NCBI GenBank assembly: GCA_017535125.1
Contig: JAFXUS010000047.1
Span: 1-22,204 of the forward strand
Origin: Bacteroidales bacterium
GTDB taxonomy: Bacteria; Bacteroidota; Bacteroidia; Bacteroidales; UBA932
DNA: 22,204 nucleotides
Direction of reading: 5' to 3'
Shown one piece after another: positions 1-6,790 of this stretch; positions within the stretch are counted from its first letter, which is position 1, and every line of letters starts with the position of its first letter. The notes beneath the pieces were generated by a model, which saw only the letters and a program-made list of their open reading frames with translations, was not told the DNA's origin and did not search any database. A program made the position numbers and the translations under genes.

Positions 1-111
1 GTCGACCACTTTTCCGCTGATGTTGCGGTTCTGTGCGGAGGCCTCAAGACCCCCCCATAAAGTGCTGAATATCATAAGGATACCAGCGACTTTCATCAGT
101 TTTTTAAACAT
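1..111 (-). CDS. SusC/RagA-like TonB-dependent outer-membrane receptor, N-terminal 37 codons only
   Basis: The frame starts at ATG 111-109 and runs off the left edge. The 37 visible residues are a basic start (MFKKLMK), a hydrophobic core and an Ala-Ser-Ala-Gln cleavage region, followed by NISGKVVD. That last stretch is the usual opening of the carboxypeptidase-regulatory-like domain at the mature N-terminus of SusC proteins. SusC proteins are outer-membrane glycan importers that work with a SusD lipoprotein and TonB. The gene lies downstream of, and on the same strand as, an HTCS regulator, a classic polysaccharide utilisation locus order. The substrate cannot be told from here. Signal peptide plus ISGKVVD is good but short evidence; another carboxypeptidase-regulatory-like domain protein is the main alternative. 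Confidence 0.8.
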   Translation of the reverse strand, partial: MFKKLMKVAGILMIFSTLWGGLEASAQNRNISGKVVD

Positions 112-171
112 TTTTAGTTAGAATAAGGGTTATTAATGGTTGTGTTTGTGCTCGTACGGTCAGTACAAACG

Positions 172-179
172 CAAAGATA
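172..179 (-). promoter_or_regulatory. Candidate -7 promoter box of the SusC-like gene
   Basis: On the minus strand this reads TATCTTTG, an exact match to the Bacteroidota -7 consensus TAnnTTTG. It lies 60 nt before the ATG, giving a leader of roughly 50 nt. No TTTG is seen about 19 nt further upstream, where the -33 element should be. Instead the TGTWACA operator cluster begins 30 bp upstream. A missing -33 box with adjacent activator sites is what an HTCS-dependent promoter would look like. Confidence 0.6.
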
Positions 180-209
180 GGCGATGAATGTGGCTAAAAT
201 AATATAAGG

Positions 210-268
210 TGTAACAGAATACTTGATTCGTGTTACACCGTGTAACAAATATTATCGCGTATGTTACA
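210..268. promoter_or_regulatory. Candidate HTCS operator: four TGTWACA boxes in two tandem palindromes
   Basis: Four exact heptamers are present: TGTAACA 210-216, TGTTACA 231-237, TGTAACA 241-247 and TGTTACA 262-268. Start-to-start spacing is 21, 10 and 21 bp. This makes two copies of TGTAACA-N14-TGTTACA with a 31-bp period, while the 14-bp spacers are not alike. Spacing of 21 bp (two helical turns) is known for AraC-family half-sites, and the neighbouring HTCS ends in an AraC domain. The last box overlaps the HTCS stop codon. Assignment to this HTCS is inference, supported by more copies upstream of the HTCS gene itself. Confidence 0.65.
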
Positions 269-3200
269 GATTCTTCTTCTGCTGCCCGTATTCGGTGGGG
301 CTGACCCCGAAGAGATCCTTGAAGGCGGTGGCGAAGGAGCTGGCGCTCTGGAAACCGACGGCGTCGGCCAGTTCGGAGATGGCGTATTTCTTCTCGGCCA
401 GCATCTCCGCGGCCTTCCGCAGCCGGAGGTTGCGGATGAAGTCGCGGGAGGTCTGCCCGGTCAGTTCCTTGAGCTTGCGGTGCAGGTGCACGCGGCTGAT
501 GCCCGCTTCGGCGGCGACCTGCTCCACGGTCAGGTCCGGATCCCCCAGGTAGTCGTTGACGATGCGTACGATACGGTTCATCAAGCGGTCGTCGGGCGTC
601 TTGATGTCCACCGCGCGGATATCGCTTTCGTCCACCTTGGGCTCGGAGAGCGTGACTTTCAGGCGCTCGCGGTTCTTGATGAGATTCTCCGCGGTGGTCT
701 TGAAGACGTTCAGGTTGAACGGTTTGGTCATATAGGCGTCGGCGCCGGCCTCCATGCCCTCGATGCGGTCCTGGTCCAGGCCGCGGGCCGTCAGGAGGAT
801 GATCGGCAGGGAGCTGACGTTGGGATTCTTGCGTATCTTCTCGCAAAGCTCAAAGCCGTCCATGACGGGCATGATCACGTCGCTGACGAGGATGTCGGGG
901 TGCTCGGACAGGGCCAGGTGATAGGCTTCCTTGCCGTTCTCGGCCTGGATGACCCTGTAGTCGGAGGCGAGTTCGTTCGCCAGCCACTGCCGGATCTCGT
1001 TGTTGTCTTCGGTCAGCAGCAGGGTGTGTTTCTTGCGGTTGCGGGTCTCCTGTTCCTCTTCTGCGGGGAGATGCAGCGACATCGGGAGTTCGATGTCGGG
1101 CGCCTCCGAAGCGGCCTCTCCCGAGATCTGGTCTTCGCTCAGGTGCGCGTTGCCGAGCGGCAGGTTCACCGAGAACACGGGGCCGCCGTCTTCCGGGCTG
1201 TTGAAGGCCCGGATGGTGCCGCCGTGCAGTTCGGTGACGACCTTGGCGAAATGCAGGCCGACGCCCGTGCCGGACACGGCGTCCTGTCCCTGATAGAAGA
1301 GGTCGAAGATGGTCTGGAGCTTGCTCTCGTCCAGCGGTTTGCCGTTGTTCCTGACTTCGACGGAGGCCGAGTCGGTCCCGGCGGACACGGTCACGCCGAT
1401 ATTGCCTCCGGCGGGGGTGTAGCGCAGGGCGTTGGACAGCAGGTTGGCGATGACCTTATTGAAATAATTCTGGTCCAGCCACACCTCCAGGTCGCGCGAG
1501 CAGGCATAGCGGAAGTTGAGTTTCTGGCGATTCAGCTCCACCTGGGGACGGAACAGGTCGCAGATGTCCGAGATGCACTGGACCAGCTCGACCGGCGCAA
1601 AGGACAGCTTGATGCCGCCTTCTTCCGCCTTGCTGATGACCAGACTCTGATCCAGCAGCTGGATGATGCTGTCCGCGTTCTGCTCGATGGCGGCGTAGCT
1701 GCGCTGCCGCTCCGGGTCGGGATCGGACTCGACCAGCTTCTGGAGCGGGGCCTTGACCATGGTCATCGGCGAGCGGATTTCATGCGAAAGGTGCTGGAAG
1801 AAGCGCAGTTTGTCCTCCCGGGCGCTCTGTTCGCGCGCATAGCGGGCCAGTTCTCTCCGGCCCTTGACGAGGCGCCAGACGAGGATGACAATGACGCCGA
1901 GCAGCAGCAGACCGGCCAGCCAGTAGAGCAGGATCGCGGTACCGGAACTCCACCAGGACGGGAGTACCCGGATGGAGATGGACGCCGGTTCGGTGTCCAG
2001 ATCGCCGAAATTGGTCTTGACGCTGAACCGGAAGGTACCGGCATCCAGGTTGCCGAGCGTGATGCTGGTCTGCCCGCGTTCGAGTTCCGTCCATTTCTTG
2101 CCATCGACGGAATAACTGAAACGCAGGCTGGACGTGCTGACGAATTCATTCGTGGTAAAGCTGATGACGCAATCGTGTTCCGTATGGTCCAGGACGTATT
2201 CTCCGTTCTCGTCGGGAGAAATCCGGCGGCCCGGCACGGTGAAGGAGACAATCTTGGCCTGGGGCAGGGTGGAAGGGATGTAGATGTTCGAAGGATCGAA
2301 ATAGGTGACGCCGTCCGTGCCGCCGAAGTAGAGCAGGCCGTTGGCGCCGGCGGCGGAAACGTTCCGCAGGAATTCCTCGACGAGCAGGTCGTCGTCGGAT
2401 TGCCTGACGCTGCGGGATTTGGGATTGAAGCGCACCAGACGCGAACTGGTGCTGCCCCAGACCACCCCTTCCCGGGTGAGTTCGACGCTATAGACCGAAT
2501 TGTCCGGGAGGCCGTCAGCCATGGTCAGCATTTCGGTCTCAAACGTGACCGGGTTGATGATGGCGAGGCCGTCGATCGTGCCCGCGAACAGGCGGTCGCC
2601 GTCCGCAGCCAGGCTGAAGATCTGGGTCTCGGGAAGCGCGTGATGCAGGACGGACAGCGGCGCGGTGGAAATGTCCAGGTGGTAGATACCTTTGGACGTG
2701 GCCACATACAGGTTGTTCCCCTGAATCAGCAGGTCGGCGATTCTCGGATTGATATTGTCCTCCTGGCTCTCGATCCGTTCCGTCTGTCCCCGGGCGGGAT
2801 CGTAGCGGAACAGGCCGTAGCCCATCGTGCCGACCCAGAGGCGCCCGGAATCATCGAACTGGAGGATGCGGGGAAGGTCCACGGGGCGGTCGTTCTTGTT
2901 AAGGTCCGCCGTATTGGTCAGTTTCCCGTGGTCCGGGTCCAGCCGCCACAGTCCGTGGGAGAAAGAACCGAACCAGAGTTTCCCGTCCGGTCCTTTGGTC
3001 AGGCCGAAGATGGAATTCGGGAAACCGTCTTCCACCCGGTAATGCTTCAGCGGCATGCGGTTGGCGTCCAGCAAGTAGAGGCCGTCGCCCTGGGTTCCGA
3101 CCCACAGCTTTCCGTCCGGCTCGACCAGCAGGGAGGAGACAGGCATGGAACCGATGACATTGGCAATGAAAGAACGGTTGCCCATGTAGTGGAAGGAAGC

Positions 3201-4181
3201 GTCCTGCGCCGGCACCATGATGACACCCCGCTGATAGACGGCGAGCCAGAGATTCCCGCTGTGGTCCTGGATCAGGTCATGGACGTTCATGGTCGCCGGG
3301 TCGCAGGGAATGGAGTCGGCCTGCAGCAGGGACCATTCGCCCGTGGCGGTATCCAGGATACGGACGCCTTTCCCGTCCGTGCAGAACAGGATGCGGCCGT
3401 CGCCGGCATTCAGGATGCAGATGATGCTGATTCCCTTCATCCCGGGGGCGGGAACGGGCACGAAACGGTCCGCTTCCGCGTCATAGCGGCAGATGTTTCC
3501 GGAATGGTCCGAAGCGTAGATGACGCCGTCCACCGAATTGGACAGGGTGACGAACAGGTCTTCGAAACTGTCCAGGATATAGTGAGTCCAGAGACCGGCA
3601 GGGGACATCCTGTAGATGCCGTCGCCGTGGCGGGCGCACCAGATGGTTCCGTCCGCATCGGCTTTGAGATTACCCGTCATCCGGGTGGGAATGGGCAGGC
3701 GGAGCTGGCTCAGGACCAACTCGCCGCTCCGGCTATCGACCACCTGCTGCAGGTCGTTGCCGGACAGCCAGACGGACTGCCCGTCCACGGCGAACATGTG
3801 GTTGACGTTGCCGGTATAGGTCTCTCCGGATTCTTTTTTCAGCGGCAGGGAGAAGGCGTCCGTCCGTGGATCGTAGTATTGGACGCCGAATTCGCTGCCC
3901 ACCAGCAGGCGACCCTGCCCGTCTTCGGCGAAAGAGCGGACGATGTTGTGCGAAAGGGAATGTGCATCCGTCGGATCATGCTTGTAGGTATGGATGGTCA
4001 GGCCGTCATAGCGGCTGAGTCCGTTCTCGGTGGCAATCCAGATGTCTCCCCGCTGGTCCTGATAGAGGGAATTCACGTTGCTGCTGCTGAGTCCGTCGCC
4101 GACGGACAGCATGACGCAGCGCTGCGCCCGGAGTACGAACGGGCACAGCAGGACGAGGAGGACGCACAGTGTTTTTCGCAT
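264..4181 (-). CDS. Hybrid two-component system sensor/regulator (HTCS) of a polysaccharide utilisation locus
   Basis: A 1305-residue one-protein signalling system. A signal peptide (MRKTLCVLLVLLCPFVLRAQ) leads into about 620 residues of repeated propeller motifs such as GDIWIATENGLSRYD and GKLWVGTQGDGLYL, which form the periplasmic glycan sensor. A Y_Y_Y-type beta domain follows (about 645-740), then one membrane helix (about 747-770). The histidine kinase has LSHEIRSPM with phospho-acceptor His800, an N-box NLLSNALRYTP and a GTGVGLHFAK G-box. A receiver domain with Asp1101 (SDVIMPVMDG) and a C-terminal AraC-type DNA-binding domain (about 1205-1300) complete it. Order and length are typical of Bacteroides HTCS proteins, which bind an oligosaccharide and activate the adjacent susC/susD operon. 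All key residues are intact. The gene precedes the SusC-like gene on the same strand; the ligand is unknown. Confidence 0.95.
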   Translation of the reverse strand: MRKTLCVLLVLLCPFVLRAQRCVMLSVGDGLSSSNVNSLYQDQRGDIWIATENGLSRYDGLTIHTYKHDPTDAHSLSHNIVRSFAEDGQGRLLVGSEFGVQYYDPRTDAFSLPLKKESGETYTGNVNHMFAVDGQSVWLSGNDLQQVVDSRSGELVLSQLRLPIPTRMTGNLKADADGTIWCARHGDGIYRMSPAGLWTHYILDSFEDLFVTLSNSVDGVIYASDHSGNICRYDAEADRFVPVPAPGMKGISIICILNAGDGRILFCTDGKGVRILDTATGEWSLLQADSIPCDPATMNVHDLIQDHSGNLWLAVYQRGVIMVPAQDASFHYMGNRSFIANVIGSMPVSSLLVEPDGKLWVGTQGDGLYLLDANRMPLKHYRVEDGFPNSIFGLTKGPDGKLWFGSFSHGLWRLDPDHGKLTNTADLNKNDRPVDLPRILQFDDSGRLWVGTMGYGLFRYDPARGQTERIESQEDNINPRIADLLIQGNNLYVATSKGIYHLDISTAPLSVLHHALPETQIFSLAADGDRLFAGTIDGLAIINPVTFETEMLTMADGLPDNSVYSVELTREGVVWGSTSSRLVRFNPKSRSVRQSDDDLLVEEFLRNVSAAGANGLLYFGGTDGVTYFDPSNIYIPSTLPQAKIVSFTVPGRRISPDENGEYVLDHTEHDCVISFTTNEFVSTSSLRFSYSVDGKKWTELERGQTSITLGNLDAGTFRFSVKTNFGDLDTEPASISIRVLPSWWSSGTAILLYWLAGLLLLGVIVILVWRLVKGRRELARYAREQSAREDKLRFFQHLSHEIRSPMTMVKAPLQKLVESDPDPERQRSYAAIEQNADSIIQLLDQSLVISKAEEGGIKLSFAPVELVQCISDICDLFRPQVELNRQKLNFRYACSRDLEVWLDQNYFNKVIANLLSNALRYTPAGGNIGVTVSAGTDSASVEVRNNGKPLDESKLQTIFDLFYQGQDAVSGTGVGLHFAKVVTELHGGTIRAFNSPEDGGPVFSVNLPLGNAHLSEDQISGEAASEAPDIELPMSLHLPAEEEQETRNRKKHTLLLTEDNNEIRQWLANELASDYRVIQAENGKEAYHLALSEHPDILVSDVIMPVMDGFELCEKIRKNPNVSSLPIILLTARGLDQDRIEGMEAGADAYMTKPFNLNVFKTTAENLIKNRERLKVTLSEPKVDESDIRAVDIKTPDDRLMNRIVRIVNDYLGDPDLTVEQVAAEAGISRVHLHRKLKELTGQTSRDFIRNLRLRKAAEMLAEKKYAISELADAVGFQSASSFATAFKDLFGVSPTEYGQQKKNL

Positions 4182-4200
4182 AGGTACAGGTGTTTCCTCC

Positions 4201-4208
4201 CAAAGGTA
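4201..4208 (-). promoter_or_regulatory. Candidate -7 promoter box of the HTCS gene
   Basis: The minus strand reads TACCTTTG, matching TAnnTTTG, 19 nt upstream of the HTCS ATG. It is followed by GGAGGAAA, a Shine-Dalgarno-like stretch rare among genes here. If transcription starts about 7 nt past the box, the leader is only about 13 nt. No -33 TTTG is visible at the usual distance, because that region is taken up by the inverted repeat. Confidence 0.45.
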
Positions 4209-4212
4209 ATAA

Positions 4213-4257
4213 TAAATGTAACATCCGCACGCGTCATGTGTGCGGATGTTACATTTA
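4213..4257. promoter_or_regulatory. 18-bp perfect inverted repeat upstream of the HTCS gene (operator and/or terminator)
   Basis: Arms TAAATGTAACATCCGCAC (4213-4230) and its exact reverse complement (4240-4257) flank a 9-nt loop. Each arm contains a TGTWACA box (4217-4223 and 4247-4253). A third box, TGTAACA 4268-4274, lies 21 bp from the second, the same spacing as upstream of the SusC-like gene. This suggests autoregulation, with one box between the -7 element and the start of the repeat. The minus-strand RNA would also fold into a strong hairpin followed by UUAUUA, so it could end the DUF4252/sigma operon whose last stop codon is 25 bp away. Both roles may apply. Confidence 0.6.
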
Positions 4258-4281
4258 GACAGAAAGATGTAACAAAGGCCG

Positions 4282-4767
4282 TCAGTCGGCCATCTGTTTG
4301 GCTATCAGCTCCTCGAAATCCTTGCGCGGCATCTGGCCGTCCAGGCAGATGAATGTTACCTCGTCCGGCTCGGCCGCGAGCATCACGAATCCTTCGATGA
4401 GTTTGTCGTTACCGACCGTGTACATCCGGATGGTTTCGCCGGAATCCTTGGCTTCCATCAGCAGCTCGTATTTGCCGGACTTGATGAAATGCTCGGCGTC
4501 GTTGCGCAGGTTGCCGTTGATGGTGGGGTTCTCGCTGTTGAGGATATACAGGCCCGTGAGCGAGCGAATGACGGGAGAGAGGTTGACGTTCCCATCACCC
4601 ATGTCCATGTCGGGGATGCGGCCGATCAGGCGGAACATGGCCGGGGAGACGTAAACGGCGGAGACGTTGTCCGCGTCGGAGTATTTCTGGTAGATGCTCT
4701 TGCCGTTCTGGGCGAACGCGGAGCAGGTGAGCAGCAGGGCTGCGAAAAGAAGGATTATGCGTTTCAT
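4282..4767 (-). CDS. DUF4252 secreted protein, last gene of the sigma-factor operon
   Basis: 161 residues with a clear signal peptide (MKRIILLFAALLLTCSAFAQ). There is no convincing lipobox, so it is probably periplasmic or exported. The mature part resembles DUF4252: an N-terminal helix with a VSAVYVSPAMFRLIG pattern, a central helix containing KYELLMEAKDSGETIRMY, and the C-terminal strand EVTFICLDGQM. The molecular function of DUF4252 is not known. It is a paralogue of the first gene of the same operon (5644-6147), with matching ELLMEAxDxG and TxICxxG segments. The ATG overlaps the stop of the anti-sigma-like gene by 4 nt (4764-4767), which supports translational coupling. It lies 100 bp upstream of the HTCS gene but belongs to a separate module. 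Confidence 0.85.
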   Translation of the reverse strand: MKRIILLFAALLLTCSAFAQNGKSIYQKYSDADNVSAVYVSPAMFRLIGRIPDMDMGDGNVNLSPVIRSLTGLYILNSENPTINGNLRNDAEHFIKSGKYELLMEAKDSGETIRMYTVGNDKLIEGFVMLAAEPDEVTFICLDGQMPRKDFEELIAKQMAD

Positions 4768-5171
4768 TTCTGGATCTTGTTAAGGGTGTTGTAAGGTATG
4801 CCGGCAGTCGTTTCCGCGTCGCGGACGATATCCATGCCGACGGACATTTTGTCGGAGATGGTCTGGAAGGCCTTTTCCACTTCGGCATATGCCAGCAGCG
4901 GGTCGTCGAAGGTGTCCTTCGGCCCGCGCTGCGGGAGGATGACCAGCGCGGCAGCGGCGGCCGCAACGGCCGCGAGCGAGGCGTACGGGGCCCAGCGGGT
5001 CCGGCGGGACTGGGGAAGTCCGGTGCCTTCCGCCGCCTTGATAAGGTCATGGGCGGTCAGGTTCTGTCGGATGCGGCTCTCCAGCCACGCGGGGACGGGA
5101 GCGGCGCTTTCCGCCGCTTTCTGCTCGAGCTCTTCGAGGCTGAGGTTTTCTATTTCTTCCAGGGTCTTCAT
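4764..5171 (-). CDS. Putative membrane anti-sigma factor paired with the upstream ECF sigma factor
   Basis: 135 residues. The N-terminal 60 residues are charged and helical (MKTLEEIENLSLEELEQKAA), with no signal peptide. One Ala/Val-rich membrane span follows (about 63-80, SLAAVAAAAAALVIL), then a periplasmic tail of about 55 residues. This single-pass layout directly downstream of an ECF sigma gene is typical of anti-sigma factors, which hold sigma at the membrane until a periplasmic signal arrives. I do not see a zinc anti-sigma HxxxCxxC motif, so the role rests on context and topology. It overlaps the sigma gene by 4 nt (5168-5171) and the DUF4252 gene downstream by 4 nt. It may instead be an unrelated small membrane protein of the operon. 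Confidence 0.65.
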   Translation of the reverse strand: MKTLEEIENLSLEELEQKAAESAAPVPAWLESRIRQNLTAHDLIKAAEGTGLPQSRRTRWAPYASLAAVAAAAAALVILPQRGPKDTFDDPLLAYAEVEKAFQTISDKMSVGMDIVRDAETTAGIPYNTLNKIQK

Positions 5172-5647
5172 ATTACGTTTTTCAGTTTTCGGCGGGCTTG
5201 CGAGAGCAGCACGCGCAGGGTGAGTGGATTGATGCCGGTCCGGCGGGAGATCTCTTCGTAGGAGAGGCCGTCGAGGGTCCGGAGGGTGAGCACTTCGCGT
5301 TGCCTGTCAGGCAGCGACTTGATGGCGTCGAGCACCTTGGCGAGCCGCTTTTTTTCATCTACGGCCTCGTCCTGGCGGCCGGGCCATTCCGGCTCGGGCA
5401 GGACCGCGGGCGTCTCCATTTTCCGGCTGCGCCGGATGCGGTCCAGGCAGAGGTTGCGCAGCACCTGGAGGCCGTAACCCTTGGGGCTGCGGATGCCGTC
5501 CAGGGCATCCCGTCCGCTCCAGAGTTTGAGGTAGAGCTCCTGCACGGCGTCCTCCGCTTCGGCCTCATCCTCGAGGATGTAGAAGGCCACGCGGTAGAAA
5601 TCGCCGGCGAGGGAGAGCCACTCGTCCTGGAAACGTCCGGAGGTCAT
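5168..5647 (-). CDS. ECF-type RNA polymerase sigma factor (sigma-70 family)
   Basis: 159 residues, the usual size for a minimal ECF sigma. Region 2 is seen at about residues 10-75, with EAEAEDAVQELYLKLW and the following LRNLCLDRIRR, which contact the -10 DNA and core polymerase. Region 4 is at about 100-155, with LPDRQREVLTLRTLDGLSYEEISRRTGI and the recognition helix region LRVLLSQARRKLK. There is no C-terminal extension. The start ATG overlaps the stop of the upstream DUF4252 gene in an ATGA, and its own stop overlaps the putative anti-sigma gene. ECF and anti-sigma pairs respond to envelope signals, and the two flanking secreted DUF4252 proteins suggest an envelope signal or output. No matching ECF target promoter could be identified by eye. 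Confidence 0.93.
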   Translation of the reverse strand: MTSGRFQDEWLSLAGDFYRVAFYILEDEAEAEDAVQELYLKLWSGRDALDGIRSPKGYGLQVLRNLCLDRIRRSRKMETPAVLPEPEWPGRQDEAVDEKKRLAKVLDAIKSLPDRQREVLTLRTLDGLSYEEISRRTGINPLTLRVLLSQARRKLKNVI

Positions 5648-6147
5648 TGCGCCAGCAGTTTACCGACCGCGTCCATGGAAACGGTGCCGAAGAAGCAGAT
5701 CAGCGTGTTGTCGCCGGATGCGTGCATCACGAGGTCGCGGACCGTCCCTTTCGCCTCGTCCACGACGCCGAACAGCTGCATGCCGCTGCCGCCGTCGCGG
5801 GCCTCCATCAGGAGTTCGCAGCGGTTCAGGGCGCGCTCGATCTTCTTGTTCAGCCGCTCGCGGACGGCTGGATCCGCATCGTCGTAGTCCACGATGGTCA
5901 CGCCCTTGATGCCGCGCAGCGTCTGCAGCATCGCCCGCGTATCGGCGTCGCCGTCGTCCACGTGGTGTGCGAGGCCCTTGACCAGCGCGGTGCCCAGCCA
6001 GCCCATCTTGACGACTTCGACGCCGTCATAATGGCGGAAGTCCGAGATGATGGAAGCCATTTCCGCGCGCGACACGCGCTTGGCGGGCCGGGCGGCGCTT
6101 GCCGTGAGCGGCAGCAGGAGGGCGATTAACAATAATAATTTCTTCAT
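5644..6147 (-). CDS. DUF4252 secreted protein, first gene of the sigma-factor operon
   Basis: 167 residues with a signal peptide (MKKLLLLIALLLPLTASA). It has DUF4252 features: DFRHYDGVEVVKMGWLG after an N-terminal helix, a central CELLMEARDGGSGMQLFGV segment and the closing DNTLICFFGTVSMD. It is paralogous to the fourth gene of the operon (4282-4767). Having one DUF4252 gene at each end of a sigma/anti-sigma pair suggests duplication within the operon and a shared envelope role. No catalytic residues are apparent and the function is unknown. The stop overlaps the sigma start by 4 nt. The region upstream (6148-6226) holds a palindrome and a weak -7-like box. Confidence 0.83.
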   Translation of the reverse strand: MKKLLLLIALLLPLTASAARPAKRVSRAEMASIISDFRHYDGVEVVKMGWLGTALVKGLAHHVDDGDADTRAMLQTLRGIKGVTIVDYDDADPAVRERLNKKIERALNRCELLMEARDGGSGMQLFGVVDEAKGTVRDLVMHASGDNTLICFFGTVSMDAVGKLLAQ

Positions 6148-6153
6148 ATATCA

Positions 6154-6191
6154 CAAACTGATTATCGGAGCCGCAGCAGCAACTCCGATAA
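6154..6191 (-). promoter_or_regulatory. Palindrome abutting a weak -7-like box, upstream of the DUF4252/sigma operon
   Basis: TTATCGGAG (6162-6170) and CTCCGATAA (6183-6191) are perfect 9-bp inverted arms around a 12-nt spacer. Directly downstream on the minus strand is TCAGTTTG (6154-6161), one mismatch from TAnnTTTG, 6 nt before the operon's first ATG. The palindrome therefore sits where a regulator would overlap the promoter spacer. There is no run of T on either side, so a terminator for the YkuD gene is less likely. The functional assignment is inference. Confidence 0.35.
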
Positions 6192-6226
6192 CAAGACGGA
6201 CAAGTCCGGAAAATGTTAACGGAATT

Positions 6227-6739
6227 TTATACGGGGTCGGGCAGGATGATGACCACGGTGCCGACCTTGACCTGCGCCTTCAGGTCGAGGATGTCCTCGT
6301 TGCGCAGGCGGATGCAGCCTTCCGTGGCGCGCGTTCCGATGCTCTCGGGGAAGGGGGTGCCGTGGATGCCGATGTCCCAGAAACCGGGCACGTCCAGGCG
6401 CAGGAACCAGGGGCCGTAGGCGTCCTTGATGGGGCCCTTGCCGTCCTTGAAGTCGTGCGTGAGGCCCTTGGCGTTGAGGAGCTGGTTGATCTTGAAGGTC
6501 CCTTCCGGGGTCTTATGGTCGCCGCGGACCTTCTTGGGTCCGTAGTTGATGGCGCAGGAGATGCCGTATTCCTTGATGGGGTTGCCCTGCGGATCGACGA
6601 GCGTGAGCGTGAACGCCTGCTTGTCGATCACGATGAACGGCGCGCCTTCAGCCTGGTCGAGGTATTTCGCGAACGGGGTCTGCGCCCCGGCGGACAGTGC
6701 CGGCAGCAGCGCCAGCAGGAGGAGGATCAGTTTCTTCAT
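6227..6739 (-). CDS. Secreted L,D-transpeptidase, YkuD domain
   Basis: 170 residues: signal peptide (MKKLILLLLALLPALSAGAQ), then a single YkuD domain. The family signature is visible as GIHGTPFPES with His126, followed by RATEGCIRLRNED with catalytic Cys142. YkuD enzymes form 3-3 cross-links in peptidoglycan or attach proteins to it in the periplasm. The common SHGC(I/V)R motif here reads TEGCIR, so the residue before the Gly-Cys is Glu rather than His, while the upstream His and the Cys are kept. There is no LysM or other wall-binding domain, so this is a minimal enzyme. It is divergent from an NlpC/P60 hydrolase across a 51-bp gap; both act on peptidoglycan, so co-control is plausible. Confidence 0.92.
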   Translation of the reverse strand: MKKLILLLLALLPALSAGAQTPFAKYLDQAEGAPFIVIDKQAFTLTLVDPQGNPIKEYGISCAINYGPKKVRGDHKTPEGTFKINQLLNAKGLTHDFKDGKGPIKDAYGPWFLRLDVPGFWDIGIHGTPFPESIGTRATEGCIRLRNEDILDLKAQVKVGTVVIILPDPV

Positions 6740-6747
6740 AACGAAGG

Positions 6748-6755
6748 CAAAGATA
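6748..6755 (-). promoter_or_regulatory. Candidate -7 promoter box of the YkuD gene
   Basis: The minus strand reads TATCTTTG, an exact TAnnTTTG match, ending 8 nt before the ATG. The expected start site lies within a few nt of the start codon, so the mRNA would be leaderless or nearly so. No -33 TTTG is seen. Confidence 0.5.
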
Positions 6756-6777
6756 GCAAAAATGGTGCTAAAAAACG

Positions 6778-6785
6778 TATATTTG
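6778..6785 (+). promoter_or_regulatory. Candidate -7 promoter box of the NlpC/P60 gene
   Basis: TATATTTG matches TAnnTTTG and ends 5 nt before the ATG at 6791. The transcript would begin at or next to the start codon. With the box at 6748-6755 on the other strand it forms a compact divergent promoter pair. Confidence 0.5.
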
Positions 6786-6790
6786 CAAGT

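Noticed and set aside
4213..4257. Insertion-sequence ends or a MITE
   Set aside because: The arms form a tight 45-bp hairpin with a 9-nt loop. No target duplication or transposase is seen, and the boxes match regulatory sites elsewhere.
261..4352. 1363-codon open frame on the plus strand, longer than the HTCS gene it opposes
   Set aside because: It is the antisense shadow of a GC-rich gene: no domain motifs, no signal or start context, and a Val/Gly/Asp-rich composition typical of such shadows. The HTCS has every expected motif.
6047..6790. Long N-terminal extension of the NlpC/P60 frame
   Set aside because: It runs antisense through the YkuD gene. The ATG at 6791 starts a signal peptide just after a -7 box.
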